Shown here: positions 36,334 through 47,388 of the stretch, piece by piece | Position numbering within the stretch: position 1 is the stretch's first letter | How the letters are laid out: every line of letters starts with the position of its first letter | Origin: Corella eumyota | Lineage: Eukaryota; Chordata; Ascidiacea; Phlebobranchia; Corellidae | Direction of reading: 5' to 3' | Assembly: GCA_963082875.1 (NCBI GenBank) | Contig: OY720098.1 | Location: 3,596,001-3,660,000, forward strand | DNA length: 64,000 nt | The notes under the pieces: model-generated | Seen by the model: only the letters and a program-made list of their open reading frames with translations | Databases searched by the model: none | Told to the model about the DNA's origin: nothing | Made by a program: the position numbers and the translations under genes

Positions 36334-37199
36334 AAACTGTTCAAAGACGCACTATTATTTTGGGTATTTACCGAACGGTGGTTCCCGAAAAGTTTTAAAA
36401 AATGAGGTGGAATAGTTTTATTTCTATTGCAAATATCTAAATAAGAACAAGAAACTAGTGAGCATATAAACGTACTTGTTGTAACAACATAGAAAATGTC
36501 AGGCTTCTTTAGAAGAACTATTACGTTGCTAACTGAACGGTACAAACTAAAACCTGCCCGCAATTGCACTGGAAAAGATTTAGAAGGCAATTCATATTAC
36601 GAAATTCCTGCTCAGAATTATTTTTTTGGCTTAAAATATTTTTCTAAAAATCATAGATTTGTAGAACCCAAAACGGACATTGGGACAAGAAGCTCCTTTA
36701 AAGTTACTCCAGAATGGGATTCGTGGTTGAGAAAAAGAAGAAATGATCCTCCAACTCTCGAAGAACTTGAGAACAATGTCCAAAAAGCAAATTTAATTCA
36801 GCAAAGAGTTCAAATGTTGGAAGAGAAAAATAAAGAAGAAAAAATAAAACAAAAAACTCTTATCCAAAATAAAAATATTAAAAATGAGCAATCTGATGTA
36901 GAATCCTGGGAAACAAAGTCCTGATTAATTTTTTATTTAAATTCTATATGCCCTGTGAAAAAATTAATACTATTGATACTTATTTTCTAGTATGTCTCAT
37001 GTCTTTAAATTATACATAAAAAGTATATATATGTATATATGTATGGAAAAACCATAGTGTTTTTTATTAGTTTATTTTTTGAGATTTTTTACATTCACCC
37101 ATGATTTGATTTGACAGTTTTAAAGTATACGAAGATATGAATTTGTTTAATTTACCTTAATGCTTTTATGTATTCTCAGAAAAAAACTGTTCAAAGACG
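36334..37199. repeat. 16-bp direct repeats flanking the NDUFAF2-like gene
   Basis: AAACTGTTCAAAGACG occurs at 36334-36349 and again at 37184-37199, just outside the gene; the right copy is preceded by an A run. This fits a target-site duplication of a retrogene. However, close variants (ACTGTTCGAAGACG and similar) are a local motif found elsewhere in the window, so chance placement is possible. Confidence 0.5.
36496..36924 (+). CDS. NDUFAF2: NDUFAF2-like (mimitin) complex I assembly factor
   Basis: A single intact 142-residue frame. It resembles NDUFAF2, a mitochondrial matrix chaperone for late assembly of respiratory complex I and a paralogue of subunit NDUFA12. Visible matches to the family from memory are the LEGNSYYEIP segment (about residues 28-37; human FGNKYYYIP), HRFVEP (about 52-57) and PEWDSWLRKRRNDPPTLEEL (about 75-94; human TEWEAWIRRTRKTPPTMEEI). 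A Lys/Glu-rich, probably helical C-terminal tail follows. Human NDUFAF2 is about 169 residues, so this is somewhat short at the C-terminus. The N-terminus (MSGFFRRTITLL) begins like other family members, which supports this start. The gene has no introns. Flanking 16-bp direct repeats and a short A run suggest a retrogene that stayed intact. No TATA box was recognised. Confidence 0.85.
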   Translation: MSGFFRRTITLLTERYKLKPARNCTGKDLEGNSYYEIPAQNYFFGLKYFSKNHRFVEPKTDIGTRSSFKVTPEWDSWLRKRRNDPPTLEELENNVQKANLIQQRVQMLEEKNKEEKIKQKTLIQNKNIKNEQSDVESWETKS

Positions 37200-38718
37200 T
37201 AAAAAAAAAAAAAAAAAAACTGTTCGAAGACGTCGCCATTGAGCCCAGCGTTTACGAATCGCTCAAAACACGTCATAACAACACACCCTTCCCCAATAAA
37301 AAATATAAAACATATCACCTTAAGGTGATATAAAAAAAAAACTGTTCGAACCCGTCATATCAGTCCACATATTAATAGAAATATAAAAACTTCTTTAAAG
37401 TAACATCAAAAATTTTTTTTTTGTATTTCTACCATTTGATTACAGCTTTATCCGCGGATAATTTTAAAAATAAGAAGAAGGAATAACTAGATTTTAAATT
37501 AAATGTACATATCATGAATTCGTGTTTTTGTTTTTTTCAATTATATATATATATTGTGTATATTTGTTATTTTTGAAATTTAGTTTCACTTTTTTTGCTT
37601 GTTTTTTTCACCATTTAAAAGTGATTTGTATATTTATGAAACCAACAAACAATTTGGAAAATTTTCGTTGGGGGCAAAAGTTGGATGAATTAAAAAAAAA
37701 AAGTATATACTTTATGTAAACCCGTCATTGATTGTAAAGTTTATTGTTGAAAATGTTTAAATCACTGTTTAAATCAATATTTAACTTGCGTGTTAATATA
37801 TCTAGTGTAAACACTACGTGCAATGGGTAGATGTGTAAAACCTAACACTAACCCTAGCTTTATTTTCGTTGTTTCTTGCTTAAACGCCCATGTAAAAAGG
37901 TAAAAAGGCTTAACGACACGAAATAAAAACTTGTTTGGACACGTATTTTGACAAAGTTTTAACTTTGTGGCGGATATAAAACATGTTGTTTTAGATTAAA
38001 ATAAGTTTAAGAATAATTATACAATACTTAAACTTTCTTTTTATTCTCGGTTGTTGAACAAGTAATAAAATGTTTTTAATTTAAGTTTATTTATTCTGAT
38101 TGTAAAACTACTTTTAAATATTCGGACGTCTTGTTTTTTAAAAGCGGGCTGCACAATATAATAATATTTTCAGTCTTCTATTTTTAACTCTTGGCTTGAT
38201 GAGATCATTCGATATCGCTTGTGTTTACACAGGACGAAGAATGTATTGACTTTGCTTGTCGTTTAGAACAGAGAAACTACCTAGTTCTATATTTTTCGTT
38301 ACATTACCGTATTTCCCCAACTAAGTAAATAGGGTAATGGATAATAACTCCAGGCTTAACTTTTTTTATTCATTTAAATACAATTTTATAATAATTAGCA
38401 TATTTTAATTTTTTTAAGCACATACTGTCTAGAAAAATTTATGTTTAATAAAGTATTTCACTAAAAAATACTAAACACAAGTTTTTGGTTATAAAAGTTT
38501 CTATATATTATTTTTTTTATAATTTAGATTTCTTTTCACGCACACGATTGGTTATAGAATCTTTAATGTCTTAAAACACCAAGTATATTTGAGTAACTTG
38601 ACGAACAGTCCGGTGGTGTGATGATAATAGCTCAGACACGCCCCTAAAACGTTCACGAATAAATCAGACACGCCCCCAAAGCGTTTACGGTTAGCTCAAA
38701 ACACGTCCCAAACCTTAT
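37200..38718. repeat. Mosaic repeat region with CACGTC-type motifs
   Basis: No gene is seen. It contains a perfect 20-bp palindrome ATATCACCTTAAGGTGATAT at 37312-37331. It also has several ACTGTTCGAA and AACACGTCATAAC-type motifs. From about 37365 there is a segment repeated at about 48095, 51965, 54495, 59455 and 61885. At 38625-38710, variants of ACGTTTACGAATAGCTCA lie next to each other. The part near 38150-38240 has relatives at 52720, 55430 and 60205. Confidence 0.6.
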
Positions 38719-38875
38719 CGAAATTTGCAGTTCAAATATTGTAAATAGGGAAAGTTCCTATGCTTGCGAGTCACCTGACGCACAACTTCATCGTCGTAAG
38801 TTCATACGCTGGCAGACATAGAAAAATATTTTTTTTTTGCCCTTTCTGAGCCGTTTGTTGTACTTTTTTAAAAAT
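38719..38875 (-). repeat. Dispersed repeat with CACGTGAC-type core, reversed
   Basis: Reverse-strand relative of 12130-12395. The landmark order is inverted: AAATTTGCAGTT, the degraded core GAGTCACCTGACGCAC, then CGTAAGTTCATACGCTGGCAG. Confidence 0.6.
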
Positions 38876-39104
38876 TTTTTTTGCTAAATATTTTTTTTAA
38901 TAAAATATTTTTAATCAGGATAAATATTTTTTTACAAATATAATGTTTACAACTTGGTTACTATTTTGTTAGTTTTGTAGAATGGTGGCATAAAAGACGA
39001 CATTTAAACTTAATTAAACAGACGTAGAAGAACAAAATCATTTATTATATTCGTTTAATAAAAGAAAGAATTCATGCACTGATTTTTGAAATAAGCGTGA
39101 TTGT

Positions 39105-39740
39105 TTAATTTAAACAGAAGTAATGTTTTAAATCCTTCTTTGTCATTCTAAAGTTTTCAGCCCACTGACTATTGGTAAAACGTGAAATCACGTTTTCCCA
39201 AAAATCGGAAGATCTAACAAAAAATATAGCTAGGTTGTAAAACACTACAAAAATAATCAGCTGGTGACTGTTCAAAGATTTAAATAAAATTTTGGTTAAG
39301 TTTTTGTTAACCATATACCTAGACAGCGTCCATGGCCTTCCTATGCGCTTACAAAGTTTTCTTTAAGTTAGCATTCGTCGCTGTTGCCTAAACTTTATTC
39401 GCCGACATTTACATCGTTTTTGGTATTGAATAAATAACAAAATGCAGCTTACTACATACTGAGCCGTAATAATTACACTAAATTCTATCCTACTTTGATT
39501 TTCCATCTCTCGAGTATTCTTAAAAGCTTAATTAAACTTAAATTAAATGTTGTAAATTAAAAGCTGTCTTCTTTGTTGACAAAAGTTTGCGCCAAATTAA
39601 AAATATCGACGTTTTAACTACTTTTAAAGTTCCGCTTTGTTTATATCATGTAAACAGAACCAAAACTAAGACATGCGCGACAATTGCGGTGACGTCAAAA
39701 ATACCGATATTAGTAGCGATATAAAAATTGTCCATGTAAA
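39105..39740 (-). pseudogene. PIF/Harbinger transposase N-terminal fragment
   Basis: On the minus strand, an open frame from 39314 to 39105 ends in RSSDFWENVISRFTNSQW followed by AENFRMTKKDLKHYF (about 39217-39114). This looks like the conserved N-terminal region of PIF/Harbinger transposases, where W(x)ENFRM precedes a helical segment. Everything beyond is missing, so it is a fragment. Upstream on the same strand the element may end near 39740, where the reverse strand reads CCTGTTTACATGG, a sequence typical of Harbinger-type termini. The paralogous places at 50490 and 57976 lack this segment. Confidence 0.5.
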
Positions 39741-39776
39741 CAGGGTGTTCAAAATTTTTATCTCGTGATGTCACAA

Positions 39777-40702
39777 GGGGCGACATTACGAAACTTATTA
39801 AGTTAACGATCTCGTTAGTTTTACGTCATTAGCGAGGGAAAACGTCACTTAGCGAAAAAATCGGTATCACGAAACAAAAAATGTCACTTTTAACGAACGA
39901 GAAAGCACAAAATTTAGCGAGTAGAATTTACCGTCTGTTAACTTAGCGAGGAGTATTTTGCCTTGATTATTGCCATGTGAAACATTGAAAATATTTTTGC
40001 GTTACATAAATACTAGCTAAATAAATGCTTAAAAATATCTTAATATTGGTATTTAAATTTATTAACTAATCTATCGGTCATAAGGGATTTAATTTATCTT
40101 TTGATAAACCTAATAAATGTAAAGGTTTTGGTGACCATGCCATAAAATAATTAAAATCTTCATGTAAACATTAATACTTTTGGCATTAAATCATTAAATT
40201 GATTCTGTCATTTTTTCCCGTCGCATTGTTGTAATATTAATTGTATATTGTATTCATTATTTACTTTTATCAATGCGCGAAAAACCAAAATAAAAAAAAA
40301 TAAAAAGAAGTAAAACATGTATTTTAAAATAGTTTATATTAACAAGGTGCAAATGTATGTGTGGACTATAATATCAACAAATGGTTTCCTCTTTCAGCGT
40401 TGCTTTCTAGTACAATTTTTTTATAAGTTGTTAAAAACAAAATATTTTATTTGTTTAAGTGAAAACAAGTGTATAAACACCTATATTTTGTTTTGTCAAG
40501 TAATGCGTTCTTGAACATCATTCTTACCGTAAAATATAACAATCGTACGGGTTTTTACCGTCATTATGAAAACGACAGTATAAAAGAACCCCTGTGGATA
40601 TGATGTAATATTTAGTTAAGAGCGAGATAGCTATATCTAAATTTTGACGAATCAGCGAGATCGTTAAATTTAACTTAACGAGTTTTGGAATTGCAATGCC
40701 AC
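39777..40702. mobile_element. Non-autonomous TIR element, copy 1
   Basis: The ends are inverted: the left reads GAAACTTATTAAGTTAACGA then TCTCG, and the right, reversed, reads AAAACTCGTTAAGTTAAATT then TAACGATCTCG. The inside has no transposase. A 65-codon frame at 40317-40514 is shared by all three copies but shows no recognisable domain. Shorter relatives lie at 50576-51330 and 58062-58816. No clear target-site duplication was found. Confidence 0.6.
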
Positions 40703-41654
40703 CAAAGGTATTGTACGGTGAACATACAGAATTGGACGATTTTTTTATTGTTTACTTCTAATCCTTTTTATTAATTACAAGCGATTTTTAAATAACTAAG
40801 TTTGGTAAAACTGCCCTTGGTTCTTAATAGATTTTCTTCTGCCAAAATAAACATTCAAAATATTCATATTTTAATGCCAAAACTAATAACCTAACATGTA
40901 TTTTAAAGTTTGTGTGTAAATTCACATTGTGTGATAACCCAACGGAAACATGGCCACAGTTAATCGAAAAAGTAATTTTGTTAATATAATTTTGTACAAT
41001 TATAGTAATGGCAACTATTTCGTTAGTTTCGTAGAATTATAAAGGTTATTGTTTATAGGTATGGAAAAACAACGGTTGATTTCAATAAAACAGCCGTGGT
41101 AAAACAAAATCTTTAAGTACAGTCGTTGGTGTAAAATAATGTTTTATGGATTTTAAATAGAAAAATCGCATGTTGAAATTTATGTGATATTATTGTAAGG
41201 TCCTTCAAACATTCATTCGTTTTTTGTAGTTAATTATTAACGTTAAAAGTCAGTAGTTTTATAGCACAGGTACAATACGTAAGCGAACGAAAAAACTGTA
41301 CATAAACGCGAATAGGGTATTTGAAATAAACAGTATATAACAAAAAACAAAGAATATAAAAATGTTTATTTGAATAACACAAAATCAAGTAAAATAATTT
41401 ATAAATTTTTTTTTTAATTTAAAGTTTAATAGTATAAAATTATGAATATTTTTACCGAGGGCTCAAAGTTAAACTTTTACAAAGATAAAGAGAAAATGCC
41501 TAAGGTGTGTTGAACAAATCAGCAGATATTTCATAACTCTTTATCGGCACCAAGGGGCCATTGAAAAACCGTAGTTACTACTTTCTTGGTTTTTTTATAT
41601 GCAGTTAAATTGCAAGTAATCCAATAAAAGTTAGTTTTAAATTTTTTTTTAAAG
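40703..41654. other. Spacer upstream of gene C remnant
   Basis: AT-rich; no gene seen. About 40750-41330 is paralogous to 51340-51890 and 58830-59380. The last 250 bases before the C start codon are unique in the window and include a CCAAT near 41618. Confidence 0.5.
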
Positions 41655-42750
41655 ATGAGCAACCAATTTAATACTGTTTTCTTAGAGTTGTTAAGTCATG
41701 AACAACAGGTGACTTGTTTTATAAAATAGCATATTTAAATGTGTTCTGCTATTAAAGTGACTTAGTATATTTTTTTGTGTTAAAGCATTCAGATAAAAGT
41801 TGTTTATGTCACAAAATATTCTATTCTGCATTAAAAAAAGGGGATTAAAGAAACCTTACAATATATCTTATTCTAGTTGAATAAGAAATGCATTTTTAAC
41901 ATCACTCTGTCACTATAAACATGCAAAACAAAATTGTTAATTTTATAAAGTCATAATGCTATATAACATGATTTAAACAGTTTTTAATAATGTAAATTTA
42001 AAACGTTACTTCGTGAAAAAGAACTTTTTCAGGTTTTAAAGTTGAAAATATTGATAAATATTTGCCGCCTAGTTTTTTGTATTATATCACCACTTTGTTC
42101 TAAATATACTTTTCTAGCAATAAATCACTTTGTTTTGTGTAAATGAAATATCTTAGTTTATGTTTTTTACAACTGTAACCAAATTTTAACCGGTAGCGTA
42201 AAAGTAGCATTTCATTAATGTTTAACCGGCAGCATGATGTAGTGGTAAGAACACTCGCTACACCACCATGAGGTCGTGGGTTCAATCCCCACTGCTGTTA
42301 TGCTGTAGCGTTCTTGAGTAAGGCGCCATAAATGGTATGAACTCCTGCTGGGCCAGCACTTAATCAGCAGCATAATTATCGGGCAATTATAATCTATAAT
42401 ATCCCAAACTGCCACAAGCAGCTCGAGACTGGGTCGGAGTATCTTATGTTACTCTATGTTTAAGTCGCGCATTAGACCTTCCCACATCAAGGATAAAGAT
42501 ATATATTTTTTGTAATACCGAATTCATAAAATTAAGAAATGTGTTTTGTAAATATGCATAAAAAAGGCGCGAAAACTTTGACCATGTAAAATAGATGTTA
42601 TGGTTGTTGTCCATAAATCAGAATTAGTTGTAACATAAACATTGTTTTAATTAGTAAACACATTGTTTTAATTTTAGAGGGAGAAGTTTCGTGACTTTTT
42701 CAGAAGAGGGATTTTTCAAAGGGAAAAACATCCAATTCAGTTCTTGGAGC
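41655..42750 (+). pseudogene. Truncated third paralogue of the family (type C)
   Basis: Exon 1 at 41655-41708 encodes MSNQFNTVFLELLSHEQQ and ends at a GT donor; it aligns with B exon 1 (the same QFNxxFxxLLxxEQ pattern). After an intron of 969 bp holding a SINE, exon 2 starts at 42678 behind TTTTAG. It encodes REKFRDFFRRGIFQREKHP then IQF, which matches B exon 2 (FRDHLTNRILQGDKH). Near 42750 the homology stops in GGAGCCAAAATATATA repeats, and the duplicated A segment begins. Exons 3 to 5 are missing. Short stretches of intron 1 still resemble intron 1 of the B genes (TCTAGTTGAATAAGAAATGCA), supporting common descent. It is nearer to B than to A, and cannot encode the conserved core or the membrane anchor. 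Confidence 0.7.
42224..42512 (+). mobile_element. tRNA-derived SINE, best-preserved copy
   Basis: Box A-like TGATGTAGTGG at 42235-42245 and box B GGTTCAATCCC at 42279-42289 fit RNA polymerase III promoters. The body runs through GGTATGAACTCCTGCTGG and GAGACTGGGTCGGAGT to a TATATA tail. It lies in intron 1 of the C remnant. A duplicated scrap of the head (AACCGGTAGCGTA) precedes it at 42188. Confidence 0.85.
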
Positions 42751-42902
42751 CAAAATATATAAAGCCAAAATATATAATTGGAGCCAAAATATATAAAAAT
42801 TTTATGTTTTGGCTTTTTCATGTTACCTTTTAAAAACACATTTGTATTATTTTAAGTGTGCCTTATTATTGTAGTTTTATTTTGGCACAGTTTTAATTTT
42901 AA

Positions 42903-43016
42903 GTACATTGATTTAATATGGTAGAGAAAATTATTGATTTAATATGGTAGAGAAATTATTGATTTAATATGGTAGAGAAATTACATTGATTTAATATGGT
43001 AGAGAAATTTTAGTCT
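42903..43016. repeat. Four short tandem repeats in the A2 upstream region
   Basis: ATTGATTTAATATGGTAGAG and neighbouring bases occur four times in a row; the corresponding place before A1 (about 7015-7045) has one. This is an expansion specific to the A2 copy. Confidence 0.8.
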
Positions 43017-43883
43017 TTAAAAAATTGACCCTATTACAATAATACCTAAGAACATTGTGTTTACATTTGTTGCGGCCATGTAACGACAATCAATTTATAG
43101 TGACGAATTTTAATTTTTATCAAAATCACATTTAGCTTACGTGATGTGTTATTTTATATGTATAAGCGGATTTTATTTAATATTTATTTACGATGTAAAA
43201 AGAACGCTGATAAAGTCCAAACTTTGGGCTTAGTCCGGGCAAGTTCTTTTTATTGGTCTGATAAATATCAATATAATGTAATAACTTTTTCGAGTTAGAT
43301 TTTGATTTTTTCTAGCCTGAATGTAATTGCTAAAATAATATTTATATGTAAGTCTATATTTAGTCTTGGGTGAAAACTACGTAGAATTTATAAAAAATGT
43401 AACCCAGTGATGTTTTTATCATCTTCAAACCATATTTTAAACGAGTCTAAACACGTCCTCTTGTCATACACAAAAGATATTTGATTTCTAAAAGAGTTCG
43501 AGTTGTAGTCACAAGGCAAACAGAAAGAATACAAAGTAGAGCTTATAAAGATATAAACTTAATTTTTTTAATTTTACCTAAAAATTATTGTGTTCAAATT
43601 AAAAATATTGTTAGAAACAGGTTATTTAATCACTTTAAATAAAATGTATGCTGTATAAAAAAGTAAGCCTTATGAACTTAGCTGTTAGATCAGATTTGGA
43701 TTTGTTATTTGAAAAACAACTTAATGATTAGTACGACTTAAACTTTTTGAAATGTCACTTTAAATATAACAAACAGGTAAACATATTTTATTATTTTGGC
43801 CTGTTATTATTATTTTTTGTATTTTTTAAAATTAAAGTTTTGTTTTAATGAGTTTTGTTTTATAAATAGTTTAATGCCTAAAC

Positions 43884-44025
43884 TTTGGCGCCAAAATTTT
43901 CCCTCGTGGACTTTCCCCTTGCGACCAATATACCACATGCCACATAAAAAAAAGGTCCTTTAGTCTGCTCCTTACGTTGAGTTATATGACTCCTTACGTT
44001 GAGTCATGCTCCTTACGTTGAGTTA
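43884..44025 (+). promoter_or_regulatory. Putative promoter elements of gene A2
   Basis: Same arrangement as before A1: the palindrome TTTGGCGCCAAA at 43884-43895, a CCAAT box just downstream, and the 17-bp repeat at 43968-43984, 43990-44006 and 44009-44025. Its preservation is expected from a recent duplication and is not independent evidence of function. Confidence 0.45.
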
Positions 44026-44049
44026 TCTGTTGTAAATTTTAAAATTAAA

Positions 44050-45960
44050 ATGGATTTTAACCAAATTATCAAACGTTCTTTAACACAGGAAGCTCAGGTA
44101 AAAAAAAATTATTTAAAGTTTATAAAAACAGTTATTTAATTTCAGACCAAGCCAAATGTATTTAAAATTTGTTATTCTAGTTGTAATTGTAGCAACAGCA
44201 TTATACAAAAAAGTTAAATGCAGTTTATTATAAGAATGTTGTTTTGTTTAGGTTATTGATCTTTATGACCAGCTATCCAACAAAATAATTGGTGGGGAAA
44301 AACACATAAATATAAACTGGGAGCTGAATTTGATTAGGTACTCAACATGTAATAATTGTTTCTGTTACATATATATTTAATAAGTTCGGTGGTCACATTT
44401 TTCTTAAATACTATGTGTTTTCAGAGGACACCTGTATGCTCGTGAATTTGGAAACGATCTTCTACTTCAAGGTAAAAAAATAGGGCAGCTTTGGGGGAAA
44501 TGGTAGATTTAGGATTTAAGAGTAGAGATTTAGGAGTAGAAGTTAGCTGAGTAATGTAATTTAAAGGGGTTTAAGTAAGAGGTGGGGATAGGGATGTAAG
44601 AATGTTGAGTATTGCAAAAAAGGGTTTATGTTAGAAAGGGATAAGGTGTAGGTAAAGAATAAGTTAAGTTGAATGTAAGAAAGGTGTGCAAATTAGGTTT
44701 GAGTTATAGATTAAAAATAGACCTAATGACAAATGTTTGAAAAATAGTAACAGTTCAGTGTAAGAAAGGTGGAAAAAGGGGATATTAAAAATGGGAGAGA
44801 AAGGGGGTAGGGGTAAGTTGTAGATTGAAGGATGAAAGAAATCAAAAAAGTAAAAGTTTAAGCTAGAAAAGGTGGAGTAGGGTTATGTGGAAAAAGTGTT
44901 CGGTAAAAAGTGCAGGGATGGGAGTAAGGTTGTGTATGAAAACGAGGTCAAGTGTTAGGTAAAAAAATTAGAAATATAAGTTGGGGTTTAATAGGAAAAC
45001 GGGGTGTAGTGTTAGGTAGAACAAGTAGGGATAAAAATTGGGGTTGCAAAAGTTGTAGTGTTATATAGGTAAACGAGGTGTAATGTTAGGTAGAAAAAGG
45101 GTAGTGATGCAAGTTGGGTTATAATAAAGAGGTTTTTTCTGCTAAACATGGTGTTTTTTTGTTTTTTTTTAAATAAGTAAATCGATAAACGATATTTTAT
45201 TTATGAAATAAGCTTTGTCATGCAATTATGTATTTTATTAAAATGTTTATAAAATTTATTTATCTGGCTAGATGACAGTGTGCGAATAAAGGTTTTCCTT
45301 AAAAGAGAGGTCATCTTCCGAGGTGAAGTTTTGGACGATTTTGTTGCTGAAACTGTGGATAAGATATTACAAGATATAAGAGATGATCTCTTTTTTTGGG
45401 TATTTTAATTTGCTTACTCTGCTTGTTTAAATAGTATTTAAACGTAAAAATATATTGGATTCTTGTTAATTAAAAAAAGTTTTGACAATATAGCTTGTTT
45501 TAATTTTTTTAATTGCTGGACTTAATAGTATTTATTAATAAGTATGTTGCAAGAATTGAACTTAGAAACATGCTTTTGTCAGTCTGCCATTCTTTCAAAC
45601 CGAACTCTCAAAAAATGTTTGTTTAGGTATTGTAATGTTTTTTCCTTGTGCTTTTTGTTTACTCGTATACTATAAACTAACACAATCTCTGGCCAGTCTT
45701 TTCCCGCCAAACTGTTTTTTAAAAGTGGAATGTCAGACTGAGTATAAAAGTATATAAAAATCTTAACTTGTAACAGATATATATTTATTTTTTGATAAGC
45801 TTCTTTTTAAAGGTTTAGGCATAGTTTAAAAAATATTTAAAATTTATTCCTTTTTTAGGAAGCAACAGAGAACAGAATGGAGTTTACTTTTTTGCTGTTT
45901 TCTCTATTTGTTGTTCTTTATTTTATAATCTTAGTTCTATTTAACATCATATTAATGTAA
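44050..45960 (+). CDS. Small tail-anchored membrane protein, type A (A2)
   Basis: Second complete type A gene. The exons are 44050-44097, 44252-44337, 44425-44471, 45272-45399 and 45859-45960, with GT-AG introns and phases as in A1, giving 136 residues. Relative to A1 it has four changes, all in exon 4 (Asn to Ser, Gly to Asp after GEVL, Ala to Thr, Leu to Phe). The core LKREVIFRGEVL and the terminal anchor are unchanged. The frame is open throughout, so it is probably functional. It lies in a duplicated segment (about 42795-46560, matching 6890-10610) whose left edge cut the C gene. Intron 3 has the same G-over-C skew as A1. Confidence 0.8.
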
Positions 45961-46570
45961 GATTTCTATATTTTAAGGTATGCAGCCTGGTAAAGTTTTT
46001 TTTAATACTGTTTTAATATATTTGCTTGCCTGTAATCCAATCATAATTTGTCACTTGGTGTTTTTGCTAAAAACTTTGTTAAGTTGCTGCTATACAATTT
46101 TTTTTTGAAAAATTTAAAGGGTTATACTAAATATTTACAATTTTTTTTATATAAACTGTTGGTGTATTTATAGATATTATTTGAAAATGCTTAAAAATTT
46201 AAATAATATTTTTTTTGTTAAATAAAGCAAAGTTTGTTTAAAAAGTTCATATTGTTGTTCTTTCTTTCAATATTAATTAAAATATTCTGTTGGTTGTATT
46301 TTAAAATAAAGTTTTAACTGTAGTAAAAAGTGTTCATTATTTTTCGTTTGTTTGCTTAGGCTGTAAAATAATCTGGTGTAAACGTAAAGTAAGGTTTTAT
46401 GTTAAATAGTTCAATAGTCTTAGTTTGCTGTCTTTGAGTTTGAAGTATAATATAAACTTTGTCTGTCTATAGATACATTGTTTTAAATTGCTTCTATACA
46501 TCTATTACAATAAAAATATTTTAGACATAAAAGGCTTGCTCATATTAAAACGTTAACCGCCAGTGGGACG
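45961..46570. other. 3' flank of A2
   Basis: AT-rich and colinear with 10007-10605 downstream of A1. The CTCF-like motif near 46557 carries an inserted base, and the following 60 bp present after A1 are deleted. No gene. Confidence 0.6.
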
Positions 46571-47260
46571 CAGCCCTATGTTTACGAACTGCTAAAGCAC
46601 GTCACAATTTCACGATATTTTCCAAAATTTATATTTGTGTCACATGGATTTTTTAGTCATTTTGTTAGTAAGGTATAACGATTATTGCATATGAGCCACT
46701 AGATTATAGGTTTACAATAAAGCCACACTATTGGCCCTTGAATTTAGTGTTTACAAATAGCTCAAACAAGTCACACGAAGCCTGTCAGTTTAAAATAATA
46801 TGGAAAAAAAGCCTTGCCAAATAAAAAAATTTATGCCAAAAAAAGCTTTTAAACTTCAGCGTTGAGATTTTGCTTAAGCACTTTCTATTATGTATTTATA
46901 ATAAAAAAAATTCTGATGAGATTTTACACACATTAACGAAAATACCAAAATTAGAGTAATATTAAATAATTTGATATGTGGTTAAAACGAAAAAAGTTAT
47001 GCTAGAAGAACTCGCACAGGAATAACCAGTATGGTAAATTTGTCTAAGCTTGATCCTTTAGACTAAATCAATTGGCGGCGCGCCGAAACTTTTTGTAGTG
47101 GTTAGTAAGCCAGTGGGAAATGTGCTAATATGTAGGAATTTTAAAGCACTAAATAAACAAAATTAAGTTGATTAACATCTATATTTAAGCGTTGACAATC
47201 TTATAATGTAGTTGCAGGGTAAAAACATTTTTTAAACTAACCTAACAATGCTTAACTTCA
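46571..47260 (+). repeat. Recurrent block, copy 6
   Basis: Lacks the AGATCT start because of a deletion at its left edge. The gypsy fossil fragment lies at about 47075-47205. It resembles copy 5 more than the tandem-unit copies. No gene. Confidence 0.75.
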
Positions 47261-47388
47261 AACCGGCAGCGTGGTGTAATGAAAAGAACACTTGCTACAC
47301 AAACATGAGATCGTAGGTTTAATCACCACTGCTCTCATGCTGTAGCGTCTTTGAGTAAGCGATATAAACGGTATGAACTCCTCCTGCA
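47261..47388 (+). mobile_element. tRNA-derived SINE, 3'-truncated
   Basis: Head and early body only, cut at the same base as the copy at 35015. Confidence 0.75.

Noticed and set aside
40317-40514. 65-residue frame found three times (40317, 50941, 58427)
   Set aside because: Inside a non-autonomous TIR element, low-complexity composition, no domain; copies are recent duplicates.
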